From contig OZ025849.1 in the NCBI GenBank assembly GCA_964019425.1, forward strand, positions 620,001-684,000: a DNA stretch of 64,000 bases. Reading direction: 5' to 3'. Under the pieces are notes generated by a model. The model had not been told where the DNA came from, made no database searches, and was given only the letters and a program-made list of their open reading frames with translations. The translations under genes and the position numbers were made by a program. Positions 1 through 10,545 of the stretch are shown here, piece after piece. Origin of the DNA: Flectonema sp. DT1601 (lineage: Eukaryota > Euglenozoa > Diplonemea > Diplonemida > Diplonemidae). Each line of letters begins with the position of its first letter. Position 1 is the stretch's first letter.

Positions 1-1
1 A

Positions 2-139
2 TACCAACAATTAATTGATACTTACGATAAGATTCAGGAATCTATTCAGAGAAAGTTCAGCGCCTTGTTAAAAGTAGACAACAGAACATTTCTGAACCTC
101 GGCATTGATTTGTCGAGTCAACCCGGAGATGACACTTAA
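2..139 (+). CDS. 3' end of an unidentified gene (partial)
   Basis: The window opens inside a reading frame of 45 codons that ends in TAA at 137-139. The peptide is mostly helical in character: an Asp/Lys/Gln/Ser-rich stretch with SIQRKFSALLKVDNRTFLNL, then a polar tail ending in Asp-Asp-Thr. It reads on the same strand as all the host genes that follow. Its length and composition support coding, but the piece is too short to assign a family. The N-terminal part lies outside the window. Confidence 0.55.
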   Translation, partial: YQQLIDTYDKIQESIQRKFSALLKVDNRTFLNLGIDLSSQPGDDT

Positions 140-527
140 GTCTGTGCGACCATCAAACTGTCTGGTGGATTTCAGATTAAGTTGCATTCTGGTGTGTTTT
201 ATGATATGAATTCGCTGTTGTCGTCGTTTTTGAATTTCGTAAAGTGACCCAGTTGTCGCTGATGCTACGATTGTATTTTTTCTCTCCCATCGATGCTTTC
301 GTTATTTTTTCATTTCCATGATCTGTTTGTGATATCGGAAACCCTTTTCAGGGTCTTCACTTGTAGAATTATACCTCTCGATAGTTACTATTAAGGTACT
401 CAGATAGCAACAGTTATTTCATTTCATCAGTTGTTGTTATGAGAAGGTGAAGGTATTGATGGCAGAAATGTGAACGTCGAGTGACAATTTAAATTCTATT
501 TCACAGCCGTGAATAAGTAAAAAGAAA
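140..527. other. intergenic, with candidate trans-splice acceptor
   Basis: No gene is visible. The stretch is T-rich and ends in a pyrimidine tract with CACAG at 502-506, about 20 bases before the next ATG. This is the expected layout of a spliced-leader acceptor site. Confidence 0.5.
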
Positions 528-1682
528 ATGGCCAGCAGGTTCGTACTTCTGGACGCAACTAAACTCAGCGACCAGGCGATTGAAAAGATTCTGCAGACGT
601 ACAGCGATATTTCAATATTTTTGAAAGAAGGAGGAGGGTCTGATGACAAGGTAGACTCCGCAAAGTTGGATGCTCTGAAGGCAGCTTTAGATGTCGGTGC
701 GATTACTGAGGAGTTACACCAACAGGCAATGAAGGAACTGATACCTTCTGATCCATTTATGGAAGACACTAAACGATTAGAACTGTTGAAGGCAGCTCTA
801 GAAGGAGGTGCACTGTCATCCGACACTTTCCGAGATGCAGTTTCTCGTCTACACTTGGCTCTTGATTTAAATAAAGGAGATAGAGTTCTTGTTAGAGATG
901 ATAAGAATGCGGATTGGCTCTCGGCAACCGTAACAAAGATCTCAGCTGACTCTGGGTACCTTCAAGTCTATGCGAAACCAGACACTTACGATACGGATCA
1001 CGTTTGGCAATATCTCACAAAACCAGATGAAGAAAATGAAGCACTTACTTCTAATGATGAATTACAAAGACAACTCAAGGCTTCGCAAAATGAGTGCGAT
1101 CAGCTTCGCCTCCAACTTGACGCTTTGACAAAACAAACTGGAACTGGTGAAAGCCGTCAGCTGACAACAAGAATTACTTCTCTGCAAGCGAAATATGAGT
1201 TGTACGGTTTCGCCTTTGACTTGGCTGCAAGCGCAACGATGAAGATATCAGCGATTCACATCGGAACGAGAGCTAGTCAACCATGTAGAGTTACTATTTA
1301 TCATTGTGTTAATGGATTTGAGAAGATGCGTCAAGACCCAAATGGTTGGAAGGCAGTATCAGACCCGATGATAATGGACAAGAGTAGCGGTAATGAATTA
1401 ATAAAAATTGAATTAACGGAATCTGTTTCACTTCAGGCTGGTGATGTTTCTGGAATTCTAATTCACACCTCAGATGATATTCAAGGAGTTGTTTATCATC
1501 GATCTGATCATCAAACTGATTCTAACGATGGCTGTCTTCAAATATTACCAGGGACTGCAGTGCAGGCTAATCGAGTGATTCCATCTTCATCGAAAGGGTT
1601 TTCATTTGTTGGAACAATCGAATATATTCTTATCGGCGCTACTGATACTGCGAAGGATACGAATACTGCTCAGGAGTCGTAA
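528..1682 (+). CDS. 384-aa protein with a Tudor/SH3-like motif and a C-terminal beta-rich domain
   Basis: I do not recognise this protein as a named family. It starts at the first ATG after a CACAG acceptor. Residues ~1-115 are helical and contain two similar segments around KLDALKAALDVGAI and RLELLKAALEGGAL, spaced ~40 residues apart, so this part is an internal repeat. Residues ~117-165 (KGDRVLVRDDKNADWLSATV) resemble the GxxVxxRDxxxxxWxxAxV pattern of small Tudor/SH3-like barrels, which bind peptides. A short coiled coil follows (~175-205, ending in LRLQLDALTKQ). Residues ~225-370 form a beta-rich domain without a signal peptide or membrane segment. The protein is therefore probably cytosolic or nuclear, with a binding rather than an enzymatic role. 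The function is inferred only from these motifs. Confidence 0.8.
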   Translation: MASRFVLLDATKLSDQAIEKILQTYSDISIFLKEGGGSDDKVDSAKLDALKAALDVGAITEELHQQAMKELIPSDPFMEDTKRLELLKAALEGGALSSDTFRDAVSRLHLALDLNKGDRVLVRDDKNADWLSATVTKISADSGYLQVYAKPDTYDTDHVWQYLTKPDEENEALTSNDELQRQLKASQNECDQLRLQLDALTKQTGTGESRQLTTRITSLQAKYELYGFAFDLAASATMKISAIHIGTRASQPCRVTIYHCVNGFEKMRQDPNGWKAVSDPMIMDKSSGNELIKIELTESVSLQAGDVSGILIHTSDDIQGVVYHRSDHQTDSNDGCLQILPGTAVQANRVIPSSSKGFSFVGTIEYILIGATDTAKDTNTAQES

Positions 1683-1928
1683 TCAATTTGGAGTTGACAA
1701 CAAGTAGAAGTCTTTCAACACCAAACAGATCCCACTTGTCGTAAAGATTGTTTAGATTCGCTTCCATTTTTCAATCGACGGAGCCATAGATTCTTGTTGT
1801 TGTACTGCTGGTATTTTATTTGTTGATATCGTTATCTAGATCTGACGTTCCGACTTAATTGGTAAACAGATTTACGAATACCACAAAAGTAATTATAATT
1901 TATTTCTTACACAGTAGGTGTCCTTAAG

Positions 1929-3818
1929 ATGGATTCACCACTTCGATTGGTTCTTATCATTGACACCGGACTGGAGATGGGTTGCCTGTGGGGTCGCAGC
2001 GGCAGCTATTTAGAGTACACTAAACTAGTTCTAGTGAATTGGGTGACAACAAGAGAGTATTGGACTGAACTGAGTGCTAAACACCAACTCGTTAAATTGA
2101 TATTAGTCGACGGTGGGAAGCCGCCGCCTAAGAAGGAAATAAATAAATACTCGAAGTGGGAAATAGCATTCGAGTCTCATTCTTTTATCCCACTAACGGA
2201 TGAACATGGGACTGCGGCACGTGATTTTGTTGCTGCTCTGGCGGGTTTTGAAGTATTCGGAGAGTCTAACTTACAAACAGCACTCTGCTCAATGGATTAT
2301 TATATCAATCAAACAGAACCTGCAGCTGATAGTGGACCCTACTTTGACAGCACAGCACGGGGGTTCTCACGGGGTTTTGATACGAGAAATAGTTCCTCGC
2401 GCTCGATCATAATCACCATAACAACTACTTCAGGTGTTGAATCGTGTCTGCAGGTTTCAAAACCACATTGGAAGCAATCACATAATTTAATTATATTTAC
2501 CTCCTCCGAAGTAGACTGTTGGGGTTCTCGACCTCGAAAAGCTGTAAAATCACAGACTTCAGCAATCGAACAACTGGCCATCAAGTCGGGTGGCACCATC
2601 AATGAACTGTCTGGAGATTGTGGTACTGCTAACCCACTGACTACTCTATTGTGCGATGTGATGTCTAATTACTCGTTGAGTCTCACATTTTCAATTAGTT
2701 TCTCTCAGGGAGAGAGTGAAGCTACCGTTCGATATGAAAGTAACAACTCGTCAAAATTTCCACTTCCTCGACCAGCTGCACTGTCACCTTCAGATAACCT
2801 GCCGCAATACTTCGTCATACCTGGGATCCCTGAGAGACTAAGTGAATATTTATCTCTTCCTAACGACACTTACGAATCAGAAGAGAAATCATTGTATGGA
2901 ATCCAACCCGGATGTGTTTCTACGAGTCCGGAATCGCCACCATTTGCGGTGCTGTTGCCGGGGAAGTTGATTGTACTTCCTTTTGATTTCCTTCAGATCT
3001 ATGAGGCGATAAATTGTAAAGGAGCACCGAAAGAAGTATTCGCTGAGATGGTGGACGTGATGCCGAAGTGCTACGATTTCGAAGGATCGGTGATGTTGAA
3101 ACTACTCTGCCAGCAATTCAAAGGACAGCCGGGTGACGACGCTGCCTCACAAGCAGTCCGTGAATCCGTTAATCATGCGAGACGTTCTGCGTCAATCGTG
3201 ACTAACAGAAAGAGACGACTGCCACAACCGGAGTTGGAAATTATCGACAAGTCTGAAGAGACTCCCAGCAGATGGTGGGACCTTCAGCACCTCGAGTACA
3301 CGCAACGTTTGGCACACCTAAGGAATGACCAGACGGAAGTTGTTACCAAAAGTCGAAAAGTAAAACTTGATCAAAAGATACCTTTTTATAAAAAGTCCCA
3401 TCTCACAACATACCAGGAAGCTCTACTTGCAACAATGACTTCCGAGTCTGTTAGTACTTCTGTAGAAGTCATGGGTCCGGTTCCCCGCGCGCACTTTATT
3501 TCGATGGAATTGGCAGCACACACAGCAGCTCACCAGAAGGAACATAATAGATCTGTTTCAATAATGTCCGACACTTCGTATCTCCCTCGAACACAATTTC
3601 CGGCACCATTGCGAGTGTTGCCTTCAACAAAACTACCTCCCTGGTTTGTGACTTCAGAACGTGTGACTGATAGCAGCAAATTCAAGAAACTGAAACAGTC
3701 GGCAGCTATTCGTCTTGGATTTGATTCCCCTGTAGTACCTCAATCGGTTCCTATTGCAGACGACGTTATCGAAATTAGTCAAAGTGACTTTATGGCCGAC
3801 AGCAAGAAGGCAATATAG
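1929..3818 (+). CDS. INTS6-like: Integrator complex subunit 6-like protein
   Basis: The protein has 629 aa; the start is the first ATG after the acceptor TTCTTACACAG at 1904-1914. The N-terminus (LVLIIDTGLEMGCL) matches the first strand and metal site of a von Willebrand A fold, but the metal site is degenerate (D-T-G-L-E instead of D-x-S-x-S). Around residues ~155-175, SIIITITTTSGVES closely resembles the INTS6 segment IIITITDGSKLTTTSGV. Around residue ~340, FAVLLPGKLIVLPFDFL matches the INTS6 beta-barrel segment. Near residues ~495-510, FYKKSHLTTYQEALLAT resembles the INTS6 C-terminal NYQEYL motif. In other eukaryotes, INTS6 is part of the nuclear Integrator complex, which cleaves snRNA and nascent mRNA. 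The assignment rests on remembered motif order, without an alignment. Confidence 0.6.
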   Translation: MDSPLRLVLIIDTGLEMGCLWGRSGSYLEYTKLVLVNWVTTREYWTELSAKHQLVKLILVDGGKPPPKKEINKYSKWEIAFESHSFIPLTDEHGTAARDFVAALAGFEVFGESNLQTALCSMDYYINQTEPAADSGPYFDSTARGFSRGFDTRNSSSRSIIITITTTSGVESCLQVSKPHWKQSHNLIIFTSSEVDCWGSRPRKAVKSQTSAIEQLAIKSGGTINELSGDCGTANPLTTLLCDVMSNYSLSLTFSISFSQGESEATVRYESNNSSKFPLPRPAALSPSDNLPQYFVIPGIPERLSEYLSLPNDTYESEEKSLYGIQPGCVSTSPESPPFAVLLPGKLIVLPFDFLQIYEAINCKGAPKEVFAEMVDVMPKCYDFEGSVMLKLLCQQFKGQPGDDAASQAVRESVNHARRSASIVTNRKRRLPQPELEIIDKSEETPSRWWDLQHLEYTQRLAHLRNDQTEVVTKSRKVKLDQKIPFYKKSHLTTYQEALLATMTSESVSTSVEVMGPVPRAHFISMELAAHTAAHQKEHNRSVSIMSDTSYLPRTQFPAPLRVLPSTKLPPWFVTSERVTDSSKFKKLKQSAAIRLGFDSPVVPQSVPIADDVIEISQSDFMADSKKAI

Positions 3819-3994
3819 ATTTAGATAACTACCGCAGTCTAATACTCGCTGATTAAAACTCATTTGATCCTTTTGCAGCAGACTGCAATCTGAAATTTTC
3901 TGTCCAACGAATATCTCGCACAGCTACAATTATTAGTTTCTGCAATCGAGTAGCACAAATTAATAATATTTCGTTTTCAAGGATACACAAGAAG

Positions 3995-5468
3995 ATGTCG
4001 AAACGATTTCTCTTTGCCGGAGTCGGAGCGATGGGGATGACTGGGGGATATTATTGGTTTCAAAAGAACTCAGAAGAAGTCGTTGTAATAATTGGAGGTG
4101 GGGCAATGGGAACTGCTACAGCCTGGTCACTCAGTAAAAGAGGCCACTCCTGCCTACTGATCGATGATGGAAATCCATTTAAAAGTAGTTGGGGTGAGAG
4201 TCGCATAGTTAGAGAGACTCAGACGGACCCAACACTTCAGGTTTGTATTTCTTCTTTTGATAATAGCGAGCAATGTGTGAAATACTTTCGAATGATATTA
4301 TCATCCCAATCAACCCAAACAGCTGTTGATGCGTCGCGCACTTAGTCTTTGGAAGGAGGTCGGCTCTGATGAGTTTTTACATCAAACTTCAATCATCGCA
4401 CTGCTGGATAAGAATTCGAAAAGTTCAGGAGATCAAATTCGAGCTTGCAACGATCTCGTGGGGGCGGCTTACACGGATATGACTCGTGAGGATATTGAGA
4501 ACAAGGTTCAACTAAAGGTACCGAAAGGTACTTCAGGTATACATCAAGAAGGCGGCTGGGCTATTGATGCTCAGTTAGCAATTGAGAAAATGAGAGACAG
4601 TGCGATAGCGACAGGAGCGAAATTCATCGATAATGACAAAGTGACTGCAATAAATAGAAATAATAAAACCATTCAACTTGAATCAGGTAAAGTTCTCCCT
4701 TTCACTAAACTGGTACTTTGCTGTGGTCCAAAGACTAATAGCATTCTACAGACTGCTAACCTCTCGCTCATGAACATCGTAACAACTGCTGAACAACAAA
4801 ACTATTTTTTGGAAAAGGACGGCAATCATGGAAGTAGTCACTCAGTTTCTAATATGCCGATAGTAATAAATGTAACCGGAGATCATATTTATTTAATCCC
4901 GCACATGAAAGATGGAGTTGCCGGAGTGAAGGTGAGTCAGCACCACATTGGACCAGTCGTCAGCAATGCAGAAGAAGGGTATGTTTTGTTATCTTTAGTA
5001 GTATCGTATTGTTTAGATATGTGAATTAGTAAATTGAGCGCTTTCAACAGAAGAGTAATATCAATAATTACAATCAGATATCTCCTCCCACCCCACTTTG
5101 ACTTGAAGAAGTACAACGAAGAATTTCGGATAGACTCCGCTGAAAAGGTAATTGTGAATGAACTTCCTTTGGGAAGGTCAGAGCCCAGCACATCAGTTGT
5201 GAGTAAATGGGTTGCAGAATATGTTCCCGGGCTTGACCCACGTCCTCATTACACTTATCGATGTTGTTATACGTCGAGTATAAAACATGATGGCCCCTTG
5301 CTCGGTCCTCATCCTGACGATGCAAATGTGATTCTCTGTGCCGCCTTTGCGGGTGAGGGCTTTAAGTTTGCACCAGCATATGGGGAAGCAGCGGCCAACT
5401 ACGCGATTGGTGAACAGCAAGTTGTGGACGGCGTAAAGAGCTATGATCCCGCGAGGCTTGCTGTGTGA
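3995..5468 (+). CDS. FAD-dependent oxidoreductase, monomeric sarcosine/pipecolate oxidase type (three exons)
   Basis: The exons are 3995-4240, 4323-4978 and 5078-5468; joined they give 430 aa with no frame break. The N-terminus has a short hydrophobic segment (FLFAGVGAMGMTGGYYWF), which is a possible anchor or targeting signal. The dinucleotide-binding motif VVVIIGGGAMGTATAW follows at ~30-45, then RIVRE at ~70. The C-terminal domain contains RCCYTSSIKHDGPLLGP and AAFAGEGFKFAPAYGE. In monomeric sarcosine oxidases these are the CxYT segment, whose Cys binds FAD covalently, and the GFxGHGFKF segment. The family oxidises secondary or tertiary amino acids such as sarcosine and pipecolate, producing peroxide. 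The Cys is present here; His in GHG is replaced by Glu (GEG), so the substrate could differ. Confidence 0.85.
4241..4322 (+). other. cis intron 1 of the FAD oxidoreductase gene (82 nt)
   Basis: The intron reads CTTCAG|GTTTGT ... CAAACAG|CTGTTG. It is phase 0 and removing it rejoins the two exon frames. The intron frame contains stop codons. Confidence 0.8.
4979..5077 (+). other. cis intron 2 of the FAD oxidoreductase gene (99 nt)
   Basis: The intron reads GAAGG|GTATGT ... CAATCAG|ATATCTCC. It is phase 2, and removal gives the continuous peptide EEGYLLPPHF. Several stops lie inside the intron. Confidence 0.8.
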
Positions 5469-5653
5469 GTAGTGGACATCAACTGCAACAATGCCACCTT
5501 GACTGGAGTGAGCAACTTAAATAATTATCCACATCCACTTATACGAAACACGGCAGGACTGCCGATAGAATAACTTCCGAGTATTTGTTGTTCGTTAGGT
5601 CTACTTGTAGATCGTTATTGTTATTTATTTTTCACATCAGCACGGGGCGGGGA

Positions 5654-7813
5654 ATGGGAATGATAGTCCGCAGCGCTGTGTTCGGAGTGCTACTGCCACT
5701 GTGTCTGGTAGCCGTTGGTATTGTTATTGGATCTCTAGTAATTGAACAAGAGAGAGATAGTAATCAACAGAATGATAAGGAACATTTAATAAGAACTGGT
5801 CAGTTAGTTGTTAGAGACATCACCATGGCAATAAGCGACTCATTAAATACGGCATGGACTCTGGCTGCGCTAGTGATGGGACAAGATAAATTACAAATAA
5901 TTGATCACAACTCACCCAACATCTCAGACAGAATGGTTTTAATTGGTAAGGACAAGTTGGAAGCTCTTGGCTCATCATTGAAAAAGCGATTCCCCTCCGT
6001 AGGAAGTTTTCAAATACAACCGTCAGCTGTTGTAACTCAAGCATACCCTCCCCTAATACCTGGTAAAGCTCCATGGAGTCATGATCTTTTAAATGATAAA
6101 GACCGTCGTCAGGATATCATAGCTGGAATTGAATCACGTTCCCTGATGGTGGCTGGTCCTTTTCCACTATCACAAGGAGGGATTGGATTGTTGTCTAGGT
6201 ATCCGATATTTAATATTCCATTTAATAATACTCCTGAGGATGGTAACCGTACGAGTCCTAATTTAAATGGTTGGTGGGGAATGACAGCATCTTTAGTTCA
6301 TATTGAAGTTCTACTTGATGATCAAGTTTCGATATCTTCATTTCTTAAAGAAGGAGTCATCGATTATTGTTTGGAGTATTGGAATCCGAACTCTAACACA
6401 GTTGAAGTCATCAGAGCGCAAACCTCCGCTTTCAATGTCAGCGAAATGAATGCCCTGAGGAAAGACAAGGTACTACTTGAAGCCTTCCTCGAGTCACACG
6501 ACTTTATAAAATTATTAATTAACCTGCCTGGTAACAGGCTTTGGAATCTTTGGGTTCGAAAGTCAACCACCGGCAGAAATACTTCTAAAATGGCACTCTG
6601 TGTTGTTCTGACCACTGTGGGTGCTCTTATTGTGTCATCAGTATATTGGGGTCCACATGTTGCTAGAGATCGTCTTTATAGGACGCTTATTATTATTTTC
6701 GAAGAGATTGTCGTTATGAACATAACTCACGATGTTGAATCCAGACTGCCGAAAGACTCCCCTCCTCTGTTTGTTCGGCGAATGCAGCAAATGTTGGAGG
6801 CGCTGCAAATCTACAGATCATTTTTGCCGCAGTCCCTCACTAATGATAAAGAGAGTGTGTTGAGAATCAACCCGCTAACGACAAAGTCGGGAGGAATTGG
6901 CACACCAAACTCAGAGCTGGTCTTTCGAGCACTCGACAGCTCCTCTGCCTGTAGCATTTCTCCTGCTGGCTGCAGTAATACGAAGGTTAGTGTGAAAGCT
7001 GGTTCCCCATTTCAGCCAGCATCCACAGGGTTATTATTAAAAGACGCGAGTGTGGTGGTCATCGAAGCCGCGAATCAGCTGAAGCTGTATGAAGACGTGA
7101 CGTTGTTAGAAAAAGAACACACGAAGTTAATGCAAACTGTGACGGATTCTCTTCGCCTACACTGGTCAGGTAAGGTTTATGCTGTCACTGGAGGATCGAT
7201 CATCGTCGAGTTCAATTGCTCCAGACCATTAGCTTCGCATGCTCTCGCCTCAGCGTTGTTCGCAGTAAAAGTAACGGAAGGAACCGATGGCTATCACGCG
7301 GGGGTTTCGATGGGAAAGCTGTCATGTGGCAATCTTGGGAACCCGACTTTGATGTCTTTCGTAATTTGTGGACCTGCTCTGGAAGAAGCAATACTTCTCA
7401 GTAGGTACGCCCTCACAGTTCCTGTCGGGAAGGCAATCATGACAGAGAGTACGAAGAACTACTGCGCTGGTCGAGTGACTTGCGCCCCCATCGATCTGGT
7501 GCGATTTGAAAAACCCTTCGGAGAAAAGGTTTCTACATTACCTTCTGTTACAGTGTTTTCAATGTTGGGAGCTCCTGAACAGGGAGATGGTGAATGGATG
7601 TATCAATTAACTGATACTGAAGAAGACAAGCTATTGCGACCTTACGTTGATCTGTGGAGGAAATGCATACTAAGGAACGAATCTTTCGCTATGCCATCTG
7701 GTAATTTTGAAGCAGGCAGCGATACTCGTATACTTATTGATAGGCTGGCAACGATGCTTAAGCACCTGCCTACCGATACTCAAATAACACACACTGTAGC
7801 ACTTGGTAGTTAG
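5654..7813 (+). CDS. CHASE-domain membrane protein with a degenerate nucleotide-cyclase-like domain
   Basis: The first in-frame ATG is 5654 (a second is at 5660); the frame is open upstream but has no earlier ATG. The protein has 719 aa. An N-terminal membrane segment (VFGVLLPLCLVAVGIVIGSL, ~8-27) is followed by an extracellular CHASE-like sensor (~50-290), with RSLMVAGPFPLSQGGIGLLS as the typical CHASE core. A second membrane segment lies at ~315-335 (LCVVLTTVGALIVSSVYW). The cytoplasmic part from ~480 resembles a class III adenylate/guanylate cyclase: WSGKVYAVTGGSIIVEF, then AGVSMGKLSCGNLG and ICGPALEEAILLSRYA. The usual metal-binding Asp in the GDG turn is replaced (GGS), and the N/R pair of VNxAARL is missing, so it is probably catalytically dead. 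It may be a receptor or allosteric partner of an active cyclase. Confidence 0.75.
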   Translation: MGMIVRSAVFGVLLPLCLVAVGIVIGSLVIEQERDSNQQNDKEHLIRTGQLVVRDITMAISDSLNTAWTLAALVMGQDKLQIIDHNSPNISDRMVLIGKDKLEALGSSLKKRFPSVGSFQIQPSAVVTQAYPPLIPGKAPWSHDLLNDKDRRQDIIAGIESRSLMVAGPFPLSQGGIGLLSRYPIFNIPFNNTPEDGNRTSPNLNGWWGMTASLVHIEVLLDDQVSISSFLKEGVIDYCLEYWNPNSNTVEVIRAQTSAFNVSEMNALRKDKVLLEAFLESHDFIKLLINLPGNRLWNLWVRKSTTGRNTSKMALCVVLTTVGALIVSSVYWGPHVARDRLYRTLIIIFEEIVVMNITHDVESRLPKDSPPLFVRRMQQMLEALQIYRSFLPQSLTNDKESVLRINPLTTKSGGIGTPNSELVFRALDSSSACSISPAGCSNTKVSVKAGSPFQPASTGLLLKDASVVVIEAANQLKLYEDVTLLEKEHTKLMQTVTDSLRLHWSGKVYAVTGGSIIVEFNCSRPLASHALASALFAVKVTEGTDGYHAGVSMGKLSCGNLGNPTLMSFVICGPALEEAILLSRYALTVPVGKAIMTESTKNYCAGRVTCAPIDLVRFEKPFGEKVSTLPSVTVFSMLGAPEQGDGEWMYQLTDTEEDKLLRPYVDLWRKCILRNESFAMPSGNFEAGSDTRILIDRLATMLKHLPTDTQITHTVALGS

Positions 7814-8907
7814 CATTGTTTTTGATTATATTTTCACTTACACAAGTAATTGAGTTCTTTTTGATTATTGTGGACGAGTAGTTATTATTTAATGCGCTCC
7901 TAATGTTTGATGGAGGACACCCTTTCCGCATAGTATGTTCTGACATTTGTTTTGGTTTCGTTCTCGTCGAATGCAAGATTAGAACATTATTTCTCTTGAC
8001 CTGCCTGTTTTTAGCCAACTTTGGTACAAATATAACAAGAGACTGAACTTATGTGGGTCTCTGTGGTTGTTGTTTTTTCTCTTCAGCTTTTTTTTTTTTT
8101 TTGTTCCGTTTGTTTAAATTTTGATACCTTCAAACGCTTTACCGAGCTGTTTTTATTATTTTTTTTTATTATTATTTACTACCATTCCTGTGTGAGTATT
8201 TGTTTTATTTATGTATCATAGTTGGACCGCCCTTGAAATTTTGGAAAGCACTTCTTAATTACCCATATCCTTGACTCTGTTATAGTGCCAGTGTTGGGTT
8301 TCTTGACTACTTGGTGCCGTTACAGCAGTCTCCCGAAGTTCTTTTGGTTGTTTGTTTTACTTTACTGCAGGAGCTGAGATTACCTATTCTGCACTTTATT
8401 TGTTCATTGTGTGAAGCTACAATATATAATGAAAATGAACCTGGGATAGCCTTATTTTGCCCTCCAACTTTGGAGAACGGTCCAGCTATGAAACATATCT
8501 TTTTTTCCCTTTCTGTTTTTTTCTTCTTTTTTTTAACCCCGGCTTTGAGGGTTTTAAACAAGATTGGTTCCCTTCAGACAAGTTTATATTTATTATATAC
8601 TCATGAGTTATGAATCTCATAGCAACATCAGAAACAGAGTGCGAGATTGGTATGCTGTTTTTTCGTTTTTTTAGAATCTCTTATATGGTTCCTCTCTTTC
8701 TATTATGCCCTTCCTCTCTGTGGTAAAAAACTTGTGTTGACAACCGACCAGCTGGTTAGCTGGTCTCAGCAGTATAACATAGTATTGACGGACTTTACGT
8801 CCCTAAATAGCTGAGGGTCTTACGGCTGTAGTATCATGACTGACTGATGTACCGTGGTAGTATACATCCTTTGACTTCGATACATAGTAAATATTTTTTA
8901 TATTTAG

Positions 8908-8941
<34 letters not shown>

Positions 8942-9738
8942 CCCTACAAACCTATTGTTCGGTAGAAAAGAGAATTGTGTCAGCGTAACTAACGTCTTCC
9001 TTTATTAGGATTTCGTAACGGTTGCGCATGAAGTAAAAAAAAAAATTGAAGTTGGCCAATTCTTTTTCTATTCTTTCGTTCTTTCGTTCTTTTTTTTTTT
9101 TTTTTTTTTTTTTTGTCAATCAAATCTGTTAGCTGCAGCAATGTAGTGTTTCGAATTGTACGTACCAGCTACTGCAGTTCGGAAATTTGTTCATTAGGCT
9201 GCACACATATATTAATTAAGTTAATTGTGACTTCTCGTAGCAATTAAAGTTATTTCGGGTGCATTATTTTTCCTTGAGGAGGAAGCAGCTGAAGTATTAT
9301 TTTTGAAGCTGTTTTGCCATCCTTCTAAAAAAAGTCGAGGAAAAAAAATGTTCTCTCAGAAATTAATTTCCGACATTTTTCAAGCAAAAAAAACAAAAAT
9401 TCAATAAAACTGGTAAAAGTAATACTTTGGAATAACAAATTAAATGAATTTTCATACAAAGAAGTTATTTCCGAAATGCATCTCTTGACGTTTGATGACA
9501 GTCAAATTAACCATTAGGTAAGACTCCCAGTAAGTTCTCATTATTTTATTTTTTTTTTTTTTCTGAAAGAATAATACACAATTTGGTTTTTTTGTTCGTA
9601 ATGTTATTCTGTTCTGAAGCCTTCTGAATCTCTACTTCACATCACAGCGTTAATATAAATAAAGAAATCTAACTGGTTGAGTCCAAGCTGCTGCTTACCT
9701 AACGTCATTTCACTGACAGGTTCTTCGAATAATCGAAT
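7814..9738. other. T-rich intergenic stretch (1.9 kb)
   Basis: No convincing coding frame is present. The stretch contains T-runs at ~8088-8102, ~8909-8933 and ~9090-9113 and short A-runs. A 100-codon frame at 8311-8613 has no family signature and runs through a poly-Phe T-tract, so I do not call it. Two hairpins near 8746-8802 are listed separately. The next gene begins after CACTGACAG at 9711-9719, a possible acceptor. Confidence 0.5.
8746..8802 (+). ncRNA. possible structured RNA: two adjacent perfect hairpins
   Basis: GACCAGCT (8746-8753), loop GGTT, AGCTGGTC (8758-8765) form a perfect 8-bp stem. GGAC/GTCC (8790-8793 and 8799-8802) form a second short stem. No known RNA family is recognised. 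It could equally be a 3' UTR element of the upstream gene. Confidence 0.2.
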
Positions 9739-10545
9739 ATGTCAGCTGCGGAGGCGGTTGTAACTTTGGCTCCTGGAGCCGCATATGGATTTGTGTCAGT
9801 TTTAGTAGGTCAGCCTTTGGATACTATAAAAACAACAATGCAGGCAAGAACAGGACAGACATCAATGATCAAAACAGGACGCGAAATCTTTGCAGCTAAT
9901 GGAATTCGAGGTCTTTATCGTGGTGGCATTCCTCCCTTTTTGGGAGGTGCGATATTTCGTTCCTGTCAATTCAGTTTTTATAACACTGCTCTGCAACTTC
10001 TTAGATCGAGTGACTTACCACAAGTAAAATATGGACCTTTTGACTATCAGGTTATACTTGCTGGTATGGCGGGTGGATTCGGTCGAGGGATAGCTGAGGG
10101 ACCATTCGATTATGTTAAAGTTCGTCAGCAAGTCGGAGGCCATTGGTCACTTCGTGAAGTCTACAAAGGTACCGGCATCACAATGACGAGGAATATTGGA
10201 CTCTTTGCTTACTTCGCTTTTTACATCGACCTTTCAAAGTATTGCACTAATGGCGAAGGGTTATCACCTTTCTGGACTGGTGCTCTGTGCGCTAATGCTG
10301 CGTGGCTCTGCATTTGGCCACTCGACGTTGTAAAGTCCCGCACTCAGTCCGGCCTTTTCGAAGGGTACACTTTCCGCCAGCACATCAGAGAAGCAGCAAG
10401 ATCTGGTGTACTGTTTCGAGGACTTCTAGCTGGTTTAGGTCGATCTACGCTTGCTAACGGTTCCGCGATGGTCGCTTACAAGTATTCACAAACGAAATTA
10501 GAGGAGTGGATGGGACTTAACAACAAGGGAGGTTCTGCCATTTAA
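9739..10545 (+). CDS. mitochondrial carrier (SLC25) family protein
   Basis: The protein has 268 aa, slightly short for the family (about 280-320). All three carrier repeats are visible. The signature PxDxxK/R occurs as GQPLDTIKTTMQA (~25-37), EGPFDYVKVRQQ (~120-131) and WPLDVVKSRTQSG (~195-207). The GLYRGGIPP and RGLLAGLGR segments match the matrix-helix end of repeats 1 and 3. Members exchange solutes across the inner mitochondrial membrane; the QPLDTIK motif with a following MQ is typical of the amino-acid and carnitine/ornithine branch, but the substrate cannot be fixed from this. The start is the first ATG after the CACTGACAG region. Confidence 0.9.
   Translation: MSAAEAVVTLAPGAAYGFVSVLVGQPLDTIKTTMQARTGQTSMIKTGREIFAANGIRGLYRGGIPPFLGGAIFRSCQFSFYNTALQLLRSSDLPQVKYGPFDYQVILAGMAGGFGRGIAEGPFDYVKVRQQVGGHWSLREVYKGTGITMTRNIGLFAYFAFYIDLSKYCTNGEGLSPFWTGALCANAAWLCIWPLDVVKSRTQSGLFEGYTFRQHIREAARSGVLFRGLLAGLGRSTLANGSAMVAYKYSQTKLEEWMGLNNKGGSAI

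Noticed and set aside
8311-8613. 100-codon frame in the intergenic stretch
   Set aside because: It includes a poly-Phe run from a T-tract, has no family features, and lies in 3' UTR-like sequence.
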